A DNA stretch of 64,000 nt from Maritalea porphyrae (GCF_027213965.1 NZ_JAPWGX010000001.1:620001-684000); one strand, 5' to 3'; shown: positions 16,550 to 24,936, counted from the first letter of the stretch. Numbers and translations are program-made. Notes: generated from the letters alone by a model not told the origin.

Positions 16550-17536
16550 CTAAACGCTTTCCCAATCGCCGCTTTCGCCAGATGCAAACAGTGCATCGAT
16601 GGCGGCTTGGTTTTTCTTTGAGTTTTCTAGGGTGAATAGGTCCACCATATCGCCAGCCACTTTGCGGCCAAATGCTTCGACTTGCAGCGTATACTGCTGC
16701 GTGGCGTTGAACGACCAGCTTTGGGCGCTGTTGTGCGCTTGGTTGGACAGAGTGACCGTGACCGCATCGAATATCTCTGCGTTAAAGGGCGCATTGATTT
16801 CTATGAAACCCTGATCTGCATGAAAGATCATGGATTGGCGGGCCGCGAGTTGAGTTGAGCAATAAAAACTCATATCAAATCCATCAAATTGATATTGGCA
16901 ATTGGCAAAGATGTCCGTGCCAAAGGCTGGGTCGCGTTCAAGTGTTGCCAAGGCGCGTTTTGGTTCCTGCCCTGTTACAAAGCGCGATGTGACCGTTGGG
17001 TACACACCAATATCTAAAAGGCCGCCGCCGCCAAGTTCTGGCTTGTTGCGCATATTGTCTGGGTCGCGATTGAAATAAGTGAACGACCCTTGGATGTGAC
17101 GCAGCTTGCCGATTGCACCTTCCGCCAGCAAGTCGCGCACCTTGATCCATTGAGGGTGATAGGTGACCATGAACGCTTCCGCCGCCACTTTGCCGCTTTT
17201 GTTTCGCGCTGCGATGAGTTGATCCACTTCACTAGCATGAAGCGAAATGGGCTTTTCGCACAGCACATGCTTGCCCGCCGCTAAAACCTTTTTGGTCCAT
17301 TCAACATGTTGGGAGGTGGGCAGCGGTATGTAGACCGCGTCTATGGCATGGCTTGCAAGCATTGCTTCGTAAGTGGGAAAGGCAAGCGGAATGCCGTGGG
17401 CCTGCGCAAATGCATCAGCGCTTTGTTGTGTTCGGCTGGCGATACCCATCAAGGTGCCATTGTTTGATGCATGAATGGCCGGCACCAACCGTTCGCGCGC
17501 AATTTTCGCCGTCCCAAGAATTCCCCAACGTAACAT
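16550..17536 (-). CDS. Gfo/Idh/MocA-family NAD(P)-dependent oxidoreductase
   Basis: This 328-residue protein has an N-terminal Rossmann motif (W-G-I-L-G-T-A-K-I-A) and the family's C-E-K-P-I-S signature near residue 95, whose Lys takes part in catalysis. The substrate domain contains G-G-G-G-L-L-D-I-G-V-Y-P. Such enzymes oxidise or reduce sugars, inositols and related polyols. The substrate is not evident, but the neighbouring sugar permease fits a former carbohydrate operon. The ATG at 17536 is preferred, since the 11 residues upstream are not part of the Rossmann start. Confidence 0.85.
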   Translation of the reverse strand: MLRWGILGTAKIARERLVPAIHASNNGTLMGIASRTQQSADAFAQAHGIPLAFPTYEAMLASHAIDAVYIPLPTSQHVEWTKKVLAAGKHVLCEKPISLHASEVDQLIAARNKSGKVAAEAFMVTYHPQWIKVRDLLAEGAIGKLRHIQGSFTYFNRDPDNMRNKPELGGGGLLDIGVYPTVTSRFVTGQEPKRALATLERDPAFGTDIFANCQYQFDGFDMSFYCSTQLAARQSMIFHADQGFIEINAPFNAEIFDAVTVTLSNQAHNSAQSWSFNATQQYTLQVEAFGRKVAGDMVDLFTLENSKKNQAAIDALFASGESGDWESV

Positions 17537-17619
17537 AGCCAACCCGCCTTCTCTGATCATGACAGACATGTTATCGATTACATCTACTGGAATGGCAAGA
17601 TTGGAGTTACTCGAATGAT

Positions 17620-18237
17620 CTAGTCCTCATCCACCTCATCCAAACCATATTCATACATGCCCAAGGCTTTAAGCGTCGTTTCTGCTGTTAACAGCAGTTC
17701 GGCTTCGTCTTTGACCACCTTGCACATGACATTGAGGCCGATCAGCAGGTTTTGCAGGCAAAGCGCCAAGGCGTGGGTATCCAGATCGCGCGGGAATTCT
17801 TTGGAGGCAACTCCCCAGTTCAGCACGGTTTGAATTTGGTTGATGGAGCCAAGCACTAAGCTTTCAAGCACCGGGCCAAGCTCTTCATCTTGGTTACACA
17901 GCTCGGCCACCGAATTGATGGCAAGGCAGCCTCGCCCCTCTGGGTCTGCCGCACGGGCGGCACATGCTTCGCGAAAGACCAAAGTTAAAAGCATTTTTAC
18001 ATCGATTGGCGGCGTGGCCAAAGCCAAAGCAAAATCGGGTGATTGCTTGCAATATTGTTCCAGCACTTCCTTGAACAAGGCTTCGCGGGTGCCAAAGGCG
18101 TTGTAAAAACTTGAACGGGTGATGCCCAGTTTTTCAGACAAGGCTTTGACTGACGAAGCTTCATAGCCATCGCGCCAGATCATATGCATCACGTCGTCAA
18201 CCGCTTGCTCTCTGTCAAATGCTGATGGACGTCCCAT
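17620..18237 (-). CDS. TetR-family repressor divergent from a DUF1330 gene
   Basis: This 205-residue regulator starts with the M-G-R-P-S-A-F-D pattern common to one TetR branch. Its helix-turn-helix lies near residues 30-50 (L-S-E-K-L-G-I-T-R-S-S-F-Y-N-A-F-G). Two cysteines (in E-A-C-A-A-R and R-G-C-L-A) lie in the ligand domain at the positions seen in NemR/RutR-like electrophile sensors; a redox role is only a guess. An AAGGAG ribosome site precedes the ATG at 18237. It is divergent from the DUF1330 gene across a 95-base gap holding two operator-like palindromes. Confidence 0.88.
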   Translation of the reverse strand: MGRPSAFDREQAVDDVMHMIWRDGYEASSVKALSEKLGITRSSFYNAFGTREALFKEVLEQYCKQSPDFALALATPPIDVKMLLTLVFREACAARAADPEGRGCLAINSVAELCNQDEELGPVLESLVLGSINQIQTVLNWGVASKEFPRDLDTHALALCLQNLLIGLNVMCKVVKDEAELLLTAETTLKALGMYEYGLDEVDED

Positions 18238-18247
18238 TTCAACTCCT

Positions 18248-18269
18248 TTTTGTACTTGACTGTACAAAA
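18248..18269. promoter_or_regulatory. Perfect palindromic operator next to the TetR gene
   Basis: TTTTGTAC and GTACAAAA are exact inverted halves around TTGACT, a 22-base site 11 bases upstream of the TetR start. TTGACT also reads as a -35 box for the divergent DUF1330 gene, with TTTATA 17 bases on as its -10. Binding here would repress both directions. Confidence 0.75.
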
Positions 18270-18280
18270 CAATTCGTTTT

Positions 18281-18300
18281 TATATACACACCTGTATAAA
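18281..18300. promoter_or_regulatory. Second related operator half-pair in the TetR/DUF1330 gap
   Basis: TATACA-CACC-TGTATA (18283-18298) with flanking A/T extensions shares the TGTAYAAAA half-site of the first operator. The two centres are 32 bases apart, about three helical turns, which would allow cooperative binding on one face. It overlaps the putative -10 of the DUF1330 gene. Confidence 0.55.
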
Positions 18301-18332
18301 ACACTTAAACCCAGAACTCAATGGAGATTAAA

Positions 18333-18626
18333 ATGAGTGCATTTGTAGTTGCCACATCCATCATCAAAAACCTCGAGAAGTATGCAGCATACGGCAAGGC
18401 CGCCACGGCGACCCTAGCAACCCACGGGGGCACGCTGGCCAAACGCGGTAAATATGCCGAAACTCTGACCGGCAGTGGCGAACATAGTGTGGTTGCCGTA
18501 CTGGAGTTTCCAAATTTGGACGCGTTGAATGCTTGGTTCAGCTCCCCCGAGTATCAAGCTATTGTGCCGCTCAGAAACGAAGCGTGCGACATGACGATCA
18601 CAAGTTACATGGTTCCGACAGCATAA
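18333..18626 (+). CDS. DUF1330 family protein
   Basis: This 97-residue single-domain protein has the DUF1330 (dimeric alpha-beta barrel) pattern. It starts with I-K-N-L-E-K-Y-A-A-Y and has E-F-P-N-L-D-A-L-N-A-W-F near residue 63, followed by Y-Q-A-I-V-P-L-R. The biochemical role of the family is undefined. Proteins of this fold often handle small reactive or aromatic compounds. The start at 18333 follows GGAG with seven bases of spacing. It is controlled in all likelihood by the divergent TetR protein, and it ends in a strong terminator, so it is a single-gene unit. Confidence 0.85.
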   Translation: MSAFVVATSIIKNLEKYAAYGKAATATLATHGGTLAKRGKYAETLTGSGEHSVVAVLEFPNLDALNAWFSSPEYQAIVPLRNEACDMTITSYMVPTA

Positions 18627-18648
18627 TACACACCCATAGACCCGCCAC

Positions 18649-18684
18649 ATGGCCCAACATCAATGCTCAATGTTGGGCCATTTT
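18649..18684 (+). terminator. Rho-independent terminator of the DUF1330 gene
   Basis: The perfect 12-base arms ATGGCCCAACAT and ATGTTGGGCCAT (18649-18660 and 18670-18681) enclose a nine-base loop. TTTTC follows. The hairpin lies 22 bases after the DUF1330 stop. Confidence 0.88.
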
Positions 18685-18885
18685 CACGCAATCATGTTTC
18701 CTACATATATGTACAAAATTGCACAAATCTTGGCATCCACCCTTGTAATGCCAATGCGAATCCTTAGCGCGAACGCAAAATGCGCCGTTCGGTCGCAGAT
18801 GCGACGTCACACCTTCGTCTAACGCATCATGTAAACTATTGTTTTTAATCGTGTTTTTCGACCGGACAGCAAATCACAAGTTTGC

Positions 18886-18914
18886 TTGACACAAAAATCC
18901 TCTCCCCTTATGTT
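18886..18914 (+). promoter_or_regulatory. Putative sigma-70 promoter of the F0 ATP synthase operon
   Basis: A consensus -35 TTGACA (18886-18891) and a -10 TATGTT (18909-18914) are separated by exactly 17 bases, 63 bases before the atpI start. The rest of the 18685-18976 spacer holds no gene. The match is good, but no transcript start is known. Confidence 0.6.
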
Positions 18915-18976
18915 GCGGCCAACTTTGAGGGGTGCCTTTGCATCGCGGATTTGGCTGGTTTAAAGGGGTTTGGTCG

Positions 18977-19378
18977 ATGTCCAATTCTATAAAACCAACA
19001 AGCGATACGAAGGCATCTGTTTCGATTGGGTCTCGATCTGATGAAACGCGCGCTCTTGCTGACAAGATAAAGTTGGCGAAAAAAGATGCGGGTTTGATGG
19101 TTGAGAACAAATCGGAAAGCCACCTCACTGGGCATGCGCGGGCGGTGCGATTGGGCACTGAATTTATCGCTGCAATTCTGGTGGGTTTTGGCATTGGCTA
19201 TTTTGCTGATCTGATCTTTGGCACGGCGCCATGGCTCATGTTGGTAATGGTGTTGGTGGGATTTGCCGCTGGCGTTTTGAATGTGGTGCGCAGCGCCTCT
19301 GAAATGAACGCTTCAGCCATAATTACACCGGATATGGATTTGGGACCGGAAGACGACGACGTCGATCCGGTTAAATAG
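18977..19378 (+). CDS. atpI: ATP synthase protein I
   Basis: This 133-residue protein has a charged N-terminal half and two membrane helices near residues 55-77 and 83-103. The second contains the family's G-F-A-A-G-V-L-N-V motif. AtpI helps assemble the c-ring and may supply Mg2+; it is not part of the finished enzyme. The start at 18977 is backed by AAGGGG eight bases upstream. A GTG 15 codons earlier is possible but has no better support. It heads the atpI-B-E-F'-F operon, typical of alphaproteobacteria, where the F1 genes lie elsewhere. Confidence 0.9.
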   Translation: MSNSIKPTSDTKASVSIGSRSDETRALADKIKLAKKDAGLMVENKSESHLTGHARAVRLGTEFIAAILVGFGIGYFADLIFGTAPWLMLVMVLVGFAAGVLNVVRSASEMNASAIITPDMDLGPEDDDVDPVK

Positions 19379-19395
19379 AAATAAGGGCCTAAAAC

Positions 19396-20163
19396 GTGGC
19401 AGATCCGAATAAAGTCGATCCAATTCACCAGTTTGCGATCACCGATATATTTTCAATCGGTGGTGAAGGTGGTGGTTTCAACATTGCATTCACCAACTCT
19501 GCTTTGTTTATGGTGATCACTGTTTTGGCGATTTCAGCATTTCTTATCCTGTCGACCGGCGGTCGCGGATTGGTTCCTGGTCGTTTGCAGCTCTTGTCGG
19601 AAATGCTTTATGAGTTTGTGGCCAATATGGTGCGCAGCTCTGCCGGTTCTGAAGGCATGAAGTTCTTTCCATTCGTGTTCTCACTCTTCATGTTTGTCCT
19701 TGTGGCCAACTTGCTTGGCATGGTGCCTTACTTCTTCACCATCACAAGCCACATCATCGTCACCTTTGCCTTGGCAATGTTGGTGATTACCGTGGTACTT
19801 GTTTATGGTTTCATGAAGAACGGCCTTGGTTTCCTCAAATTGTTTGTTCCGGCTGGCGTACCTGGCTACGTTTTGCCGATTGTGATCCCGATTGAGATCG
19901 TTTCGTTTCTCTCACGTCCGATCAGCTTGTCTGTTCGTTTGTTCGCCAACATGTTGGCGGGTCACATTACGCTAAAAGTATTTGCTGGCTTTATCGTTAC
20001 ATTGTCATCTTTTGGATTTGTGGGCTGGCTTGGCGCCATCTTGCCATTCTCGATGACTGTTGCTTTGACAGCACTTGAGTTTTTGGTCTCGGCTTTGCAA
20101 GCCTATGTGTTTGCGGTTTTGACCTCCATGTATCTCAATGATGCGATACATCCATCGCACTAA
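19396..20163 (+). CDS. atpB: ATP synthase F0 subunit a
   Basis: Subunit a forms the two proton half-channels of the F0 motor in the inner membrane. The 255-residue protein has five to six helices. The essential Arg lies in [10 protein letters not shown] near residue 180, and the last helix carries L-Q-A-Y-V-F-A-V-L. Translation begins at GTG behind an AAGGG site. The gene lies 17 bases after atpI. The length is standard for alphaproteobacteria. Confidence 0.96.
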   Translation: MADPNKVDPIHQFAITDIFSIGGEGGGFNIAFTNSALFMVITVLAISAFLILSTGGRGLVPGRLQLLSEMLYEFVANMVRSSAGSEGMKFFPFVFSLFMFVLVANLLGMVPYFFTITSHIIVTFALAMLVITVVLVYGFMKNGLGFLKLFVPAGVPGYVLPIVIPIEIVSFLSRPISLSVRLFANMLAGHITLKVFAGFIVTLSSFGFVGWLGAILPFSMTVALTALEFLVSALQAYVFAVLTSMYLNDAIHPSH

Positions 20164-20244
20164 TTGAGTTGAAGAACCCGTTATCGGCCAATGCCGGTTC
20201 GATGACAAAACATATCGCATTTGAAGCTTTGAAAGGATTTTAAA

Positions 20245-20472
20245 ATGGAAGCGGAAGCAGCGAAAATGATCGGTGCCGGTATCGCCTGTGTGGGCATGGC
20301 CGGAGCAGCAATGGGCGTTGGTAACATCTTTGGCAACTTTTTGTCAGGCGCGTTGCGCAACCCATCAGCCGCACAAAGCCAGTTCGGTAACTTGATCTTT
20401 GGTTTTGCGGTAACAGAAGCTTTGGGCATTTTCTCATTCTTGGTTGCCCTATTGCTATTGTTCGCCGTTTAA
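20245..20472 (+). CDS. atpE: ATP synthase F0 subunit c
   Basis: The 75-residue c-subunit is a two-helix hairpin. Helix 1 carries the glycine/alanine packing pattern ([10 protein letters not shown]). The polar loop has R-N-P-S-A. Helix 2 has the proton-carrying carboxylate in F-A-V-T-E-A-L-G-I, a Glu rather than Asp. Multiple copies form the rotor ring in the inner membrane. An AAAGGA site precedes the ATG. The gene is followed by a long hairpin (20489-20535) before the b' gene, which may help produce the excess of c over b subunits. Confidence 0.97.
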   Translation: MEAEAAKMIGAGIACVGMAGAAMGVGNIFGNFLSGALRNPSAAQSQFGNLIFGFAVTEALGIFSFLVALLLLFAV

Positions 20473-20488
20473 TTCCACGGCAACTGAA

Positions 20489-20535
20489 TTTAGGCAGCCC
20501 ATGCACATGTCTTTGATATGTTCGGGCTGCCTAAA
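20489..20535 (+). promoter_or_regulatory. Long perfect hairpin between atpE and the b' gene
   Basis: TTTAGGCAGCCC (20489-20500) and GGGCTGCCTAAA (20524-20535) are perfect 12-base inverted arms with a 23-base loop. No U-run follows, so it is not a classical terminator. It could stabilise the 3' end of atpE mRNA, mark a processing site or attenuate read-through. An in-frame ATG for the next gene (20518) lies in the loop, which argues that translation of b' starts later. Confidence 0.7.
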
Positions 20536-20625
20536 CTTACCGACCTGATTGATCAGGCACAGACGCTGGCAGGATATTCCGTTAGGGCATATCAAGGGGC
20601 CAGCAAACTCATTTTAGGTATCCAG

Positions 20626-21243
20626 ATGGCAAGCAATACAACCACATCACACGATACGGAAGCCACCAACGCAACAGCAACTGATGGCCATGCCACAGAT
20701 GCAACTGCGACTGACACACATGCGTCCACTGCGGCGGATGGTGGCGGACATAGTGACGTATTTCCACCGTTCGATCCGGCAAGCTTTGGCTCTCAGCTCT
20801 TGTGGTTGGCCCTAAGCTTTGCAGCGCTCTACATCTTGATGAGCAAAATTGCATTGCCACGGATTGGCGAAATCTTGGAAGTTCGACGTGATCGAATTGA
20901 AGGGGATTTGGCAGAAGCAGAACGTCTTCGCCAAAAAACTGACCAAGCCATCGAAGCCTACGAAACTGACTTGGCAAATGCGAAACAAAAAGCGCACACC
21001 ATTGCAGAAGAGTCACGCGAAGCAATTCGCAAAGACCTTGATGCAAAGCGCGCTGATGTTGAAACAGATTTGGCTAAGAAAATGGCAACGGCTGAAAGCC
21101 GCATCCAGTCCACAAAGACTGAAGCGCTTGGCCATGTCGATGAAATCGCATCTGACACAGCACACGCAATGGTGACAAATCTTTTGGGCCGCACGGCGCA
21201 AAAGGCCACCAAAGACGCTGTAGCTAAAGTTGTGAAGGGATAA
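20626..21243 (+). CDS. atpF': ATP synthase F0 subunit b'
   Basis: This is the b' variant of the peripheral stalk, present with b in alphaproteobacteria and chloroplasts. The 205-residue protein has a Thr/Ala/His-rich N-terminal stretch (about 40 residues). One membrane helix follows (L-L-W-L-A-L-S-F-A-A-L-Y-I-L), then a long charged coiled coil. The frame is open for 36 codons further upstream, but those would begin inside the hairpin loop. The ATG at 20626 with a TAGG site gives the usual length. The stop lies five bases before the next start. Confidence 0.88.
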   Translation: MASNTTTSHDTEATNATATDGHATDATATDTHASTAADGGGHSDVFPPFDPASFGSQLLWLALSFAALYILMSKIALPRIGEILEVRRDRIEGDLAEAERLRQKTDQAIEAYETDLANAKQKAHTIAEESREAIRKDLDAKRADVETDLAKKMATAESRIQSTKTEALGHVDEIASDTAHAMVTNLLGRTAQKATKDAVAKVVKG

Positions 21244-21248
21244 GGGCA

Positions 21249-21737
21249 ATGGACGCAACATCACTCGCAACCGTATGGGCCACAATCGGCCTGATTACAT
21301 TTCTGGGCATCCTTGTTTACGTTGGTGTGCCAAAGACCGTTCTTGGCATGCTAGACGCAAAGTCTAAGAAAATTGCTGATGATTTGGACGAAGCAAAGCG
21401 CCTACGCGAAGAAGCACAAAGCCTTCTTGCTGAGTATGAGCGCAAGCGCAAAGCGGCTGAAGACGAAGCTCAAGAAATCATTGAGGCTGCAAAGACACAA
21501 GCCGAACGCTTTACACAAGAAGCTCAGGCTTCTTTGGAAGACCTTATCACCCGCCGCACAAAAGCGGTTGAAGAAAAGATCGCTCAAGCGGAAAGCCAAG
21601 CCATTGCTGACGTGCGTGCACGTTCTGCCGATATTGCGGTTGAGGCTGCTCGGCACGTATTGGTCGACAAAATGGGTGAAAAAGGCGACGACCTTATAAG
21701 CCAAGCTATCAAAGATGTTTCAGCAAGCCTGAACTAG
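21249..21737 (+). CDS. atpF: ATP synthase F0 subunit b
   Basis: This 162-residue stator subunit has one N-terminal membrane helix (about residues 7-27, ending V-G-V-P-K). An uninterrupted charged coiled coil continues to the C-terminus, where it would meet the delta subunit on F1. It pairs with b' to form the peripheral stalk. AAGGG precedes the ATG. It is the last gene of the operon and is followed directly by a terminator. Confidence 0.94.
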   Translation: MDATSLATVWATIGLITFLGILVYVGVPKTVLGMLDAKSKKIADDLDEAKRLREEAQSLLAEYERKRKAAEDEAQEIIEAAKTQAERFTQEAQASLEDLITRRTKAVEEKIAQAESQAIADVRARSADIAVEAARHVLVDKMGEKGDDLISQAIKDVSASLN

Positions 21738-21762
21738 GTCGCTTCAAACATCGAACAGATTT

Positions 21763-21791
21763 AACGGGTTCCTTTTGGAGCCCGTTTTTTT
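21763..21791 (+). terminator. Rho-independent terminator of the F0 operon
   Basis: AACGGGTTCC and GGAGCCCGTT pair with one G-U around a TTTT loop. TTTTTTT completes the site. It lies 26 bases after the atpF stop. Confidence 0.92.
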
Positions 21792-21896
21792 GTGCGCGCG
21801 CATTTGATCAATTGGACAAAATTGACTTGTGCTTGATTTGGCAAAACGCAACAATGCACCAAATTCTGATTTTTAATCAAACCCAGTGCCCACAAT

Positions 21897-23231
21897 ATGC
21901 CCAGCATGATCATTAAGAACGCGCAGACCCTTGTAACAATGGATACAACGCGTCGTGAGCTTAACAATGTGGATATCCGCATCAACGATGGTGTGATAAC
22001 CGAGATTGGTCACAATTTGAGTGCTGAAGTGCAGGTGAATGCGCAAGGCTGTGTGGTAACGCCGGGGTTGGTCAACACCCACCACCACCTCTATCAAACG
22101 ATGACCCGAGCGGTACCGGGTGGGCAAGACGCATTGTTGTTTGGGTGGTTGCAAACGCTTTACCCGATTTGGTCACGCATGGGGCCTGAACATATGTTCG
22201 TGTCCGCACAGGTTGGCTTGGCAGAATTGGCCCTATCGGGCTGCAGCATGACGTCCGATCATCTGTACTTATATCCCAATGGGGCGCGACTTGACGATAC
22301 GATCGAAGCAGCAAGAACCATTGGTCTTCGGTTTCACGCCACACGCGGCTCTATGTCGATTGGCGAAAGCGATGGGGGCTTGCCACCCGATCAACTGGTG
22401 GAACGCGAAGCTGACATTTTAAAAGACAGCATACGGGTGATTGATCAGTTTCATGACGCCAGCGAGGGTGCCATGGTGCGGGTTGGATTGGCCCCCTGCT
22501 CTCCTTTCTCGGTAAGTCGCGACCTGATGCGCGACAGTGCCCTGTTGGCGCGCGACAAGGGAGTTATGTTGCATACTCATTTGGCCGAAAATGACGAAGA
22601 TATTTCCTACAGCCTTGAAAAGTTCGGTTGCCGCCCGGGGCAATATGCTGAGGATCTTGGTTGGGTTGGCGAAGATGTGTGGCACGCCCATTGTGTTAAA
22701 CTCGATTCTAGCGAGATTGAACTTTTTAGCCGTACAGGCACTGGGGTTGCGCACTGCCCCTGCTCCAATTGTCGATTGGGCTCGGGCATTGCCCCAGTGC
22801 GTCAAATGCGCGATGCGGGCGTTAAGGTTGGCCTTGGGGTTGATGGATCAGCCTCCAACGATGCGGCTCATTTGTTAAGTGAAGCGCGCCAAGCCTTGTT
22901 GTTGCAACGGGTCAAAAATGGTGCTGACGCCATGTCTGCGCGCGAAACACTAGAGATTGCCACGTTGGGCGGCGCCAAGGTTCTTGGGCGCAGCGACTGC
23001 GGGTCTATTGAAGTGGGCAAACGCGCCGACATCGCCATTTGGGATTTGAACAATGTTGCCGGCGCCGGCAATTGGGACCCAGTAGCTGCTCTGGTTCTTA
23101 CGGGCCCACACAATGTGCGAGACCTGTTCGTAGAGGGTCGCAAGGTTGTTGGCGATGGCCAATTGCTTGGCCAAGATATCGGCAACCTCATCGAACGTCA
23201 CAACAAACTCGCCGCTGTTCTTGCGAGCTAG
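21897..23231 (+). CDS. Amidohydrolase, probable 8-oxoguanine deaminase
   Basis: This 444-residue metal-dependent hydrolase belongs to the AtzA/TrzN/guanine deaminase superfamily. Metal ligands are visible as H-x-H in N-T-H-H-H-L, a His in H-T-H-L-A-E-N, one in H-A-H-C, and the Asp in G-V-D-G-S-A-S-N-D. The pattern T-R-A-V-P-G-G-Q-D together with C-P-C-S-N-C-R-L-G-S-G fits the 8-oxoguanine deaminase group, which converts 8-oxoguanine to urate. Hydroxyatrazine-type or other deaminase activity cannot be excluded. The ribosome site is weak. The gene lies alone, between the ATP synthase terminator and a lipoprotein gene. Confidence 0.8.
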   Translation: MPSMIIKNAQTLVTMDTTRRELNNVDIRINDGVITEIGHNLSAEVQVNAQGCVVTPGLVNTHHHLYQTMTRAVPGGQDALLFGWLQTLYPIWSRMGPEHMFVSAQVGLAELALSGCSMTSDHLYLYPNGARLDDTIEAARTIGLRFHATRGSMSIGESDGGLPPDQLVEREADILKDSIRVIDQFHDASEGAMVRVGLAPCSPFSVSRDLMRDSALLARDKGVMLHTHLAENDEDISYSLEKFGCRPGQYAEDLGWVGEDVWHAHCVKLDSSEIELFSRTGTGVAHCPCSNCRLGSGIAPVRQMRDAGVKVGLGVDGSASNDAAHLLSEARQALLLQRVKNGADAMSARETLEIATLGGAKVLGRSDCGSIEVGKRADIAIWDLNNVAGAGNWDPVAALVLTGPHNVRDLFVEGRKVVGDGQLLGQDIGNLIERHNKLAAVLAS

Positions 23232-23341
23232 AGTAACTCACCAACACATTCTGATCGCCGCGTTGCGCTTTGGCAAAAAAGTCATTCGATCTGTGGGTGG
23301 CTTTCCGAGGAAAACTAGGCGATAATGCGTATATGGGGTGT

Positions 23342-23367
23342 CTCTGCCTGCAGATCAGCTGGCAGAG
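23342..23367 (+). other. Stem-loop just before the lipoprotein ribosome site
   Basis: CTCTGCC (23342-23348) and GGCAGAG (23361-23367) pair around a 12-base loop. They end three bases before the AGGGAG site of the lipoprotein gene. The structure could modulate translation or be the end of an upstream transcript. There is no U-run. Confidence 0.4.
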
Positions 23368-23382
23368 CAAAGGGAGTATTTC

Positions 23383-24936
23383 GTGTCGTTTTTTTCAGGT
23401 TTGCGGCTTGCCGCTGTGGCAGTCGTATTGTCGTTTGTTTTGTCTGGTTGCTTCGGCACAAGACTAAGCGAAGCAGAGTACCGCGCACAAACTTGCCCAA
23501 CTTGCAATGATGCACAGTGGAACGCTACGAAGGCAGAAATCCAAAAGAAAGCCTTCGCCAAATTCATGGCCAAGAAGGAGTGTTCAGATCGTTGCGGCGC
23601 GAACCCGGAAGTACGAGCTTGCTATGCCAGCGCAAAAGAACTCAAGGCAAGCAAAGCTGACCCATCAATAGTCCTCAACAAAGAATTTGAATGTACGATC
23701 ACCGAAATCACATGCTCAAACGCTTGTTCCGGCAATTTTGATCGAACAGCGCTGAACATGGCCAAAGCGGAAACAGCCGAGCAAATTGCCAACTCAATTT
23801 TGCAATCAATGCCGGCAAACGAACCTCCTAAGGATCAACCGGTTTTGCAAGTCTCAGGTCATCACCCTGCGGTGGGCATAGCTCCGACGAGGAAGCCACA
23901 AATCTCCGACACACCACTCTGGACCTGTCTGGACAAGAACAATTGGAGTGTGACCAACACAACGTTCCGGGGCGACAAGGTTAGAGCATATTCCTGCCTT
24001 TCTGCTCAAAACACGAGCGGAAAAAGGTTTGTTGTTTCAACTGATTACAAGCCGTTCAATCCACCCAAGGACGACAGTTTCGACTGGAGCGATCCAAAAA
24101 GTTACTTAAGAATTTTTACTGCGCAATGCGGTTTCAAAGTTAGAACAAAGCTCGTAGCGACATCAGCACCAAACCCCGCCGTTGTTGCACTCAATCTTGG
24201 ATCATCGGCCTGCAAATCTGTGGTCAACAGCCTGAAAAGCAAAGGTGACAACTACAAGGGCGAGATTGAAATCTATTTGGATGAAGCTCTGGTTCGTTCC
24301 TGCTCGCACTTTAGCAAGAGAGGCACCTTTGGCACTGAAATGTCGACAATGTATTGTTTCCAACTAATGCTTGCAGATGAGCGCAATCGACAAAAGCTTG
24401 AGACTTATACAGGTGTTAGACCGACAAATGTCTTTGGTTCGCCTGATGCAGTCCATGTCCTCAATAGTTGCGCGAACGTTAGCAATTGGGCCTCATACGG
24501 ACGCGATGCGACGAGCGAAGAAGTCGCCTTTTGCAAATCGCGTGACACCATTCAATCAGGTTATCCATATTGGGTCGAGGCACGTCAGCTCAATAGAGGT
24601 GACGGCAAAGAGACCATACAAGTCACAATTGGTTCTTCAAAAAGCAACACATTGAACAAAGCTGCAAACACCAAAATCCGTGATGTGACACTGACTTACA
24701 TGTGCGGCAACAAGAGTTTCAGCCGCATGCGCAAACAACCTCGTGAGACATCAACAGCATGTATTGCTGACATGCTGCGCCTTGTGTATGCAAAACGAAA
24801 TAAACTGCCGAGCGCTGACAGAAACCTTGCGCGGCAAATTGAAATCTTAGGCGGCTATGCACGCACAAGCGCTGAAGAACAGCATATTTTGACGTGCGAA
24901 CCCGACAGGCTAAAGCCAAACAAATGCCGGGGCTAG
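23383..24936 (+). CDS. Unknown cysteine-rich lipoprotein
   Basis: Translation from the GTG at 23383 (AGGGAG seven bases upstream) gives 517 residues with a clear lipoprotein signal. The hydrophobic stretch ends in L-S-G-C, the lipid-carrying Cys being residue 23. The mature protein has many cysteines, including C-P-T-C soon after the anchor, C-S-D-R-C, C-T-I-T-E-I-T-C-S-N-A-C, and pairs near the C-terminus (L-T-C-E through N-K-C-R). These suggest several disulphides in the periplasm or on the outer membrane. I recognise no domain. The gene is monocistronic as far as can be seen and is not obviously connected to its neighbours. Confidence 0.75.
   Translation: MSFFSGLRLAAVAVVLSFVLSGCFGTRLSEAEYRAQTCPTCNDAQWNATKAEIQKKAFAKFMAKKECSDRCGANPEVRACYASAKELKASKADPSIVLNKEFECTITEITCSNACSGNFDRTALNMAKAETAEQIANSILQSMPANEPPKDQPVLQVSGHHPAVGIAPTRKPQISDTPLWTCLDKNNWSVTNTTFRGDKVRAYSCLSAQNTSGKRFVVSTDYKPFNPPKDDSFDWSDPKSYLRIFTAQCGFKVRTKLVATSAPNPAVVALNLGSSACKSVVNSLKSKGDNYKGEIEIYLDEALVRSCSHFSKRGTFGTEMSTMYCFQLMLADERNRQKLETYTGVRPTNVFGSPDAVHVLNSCANVSNWASYGRDATSEEVAFCKSRDTIQSGYPYWVEARQLNRGDGKETIQVTIGSSKSNTLNKAANTKIRDVTLTYMCGNKSFSRMRKQPRETSTACIADMLRLVYAKRNKLPSADRNLARQIEILGGYARTSAEEQHILTCEPDRLKPNKCRG

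Noticed and set aside
23338-23382. Upstream GTG start of the lipoprotein gene
   Set aside because: It lies before the AGGGAG site and would bury the signal peptide 15 residues inside the protein.
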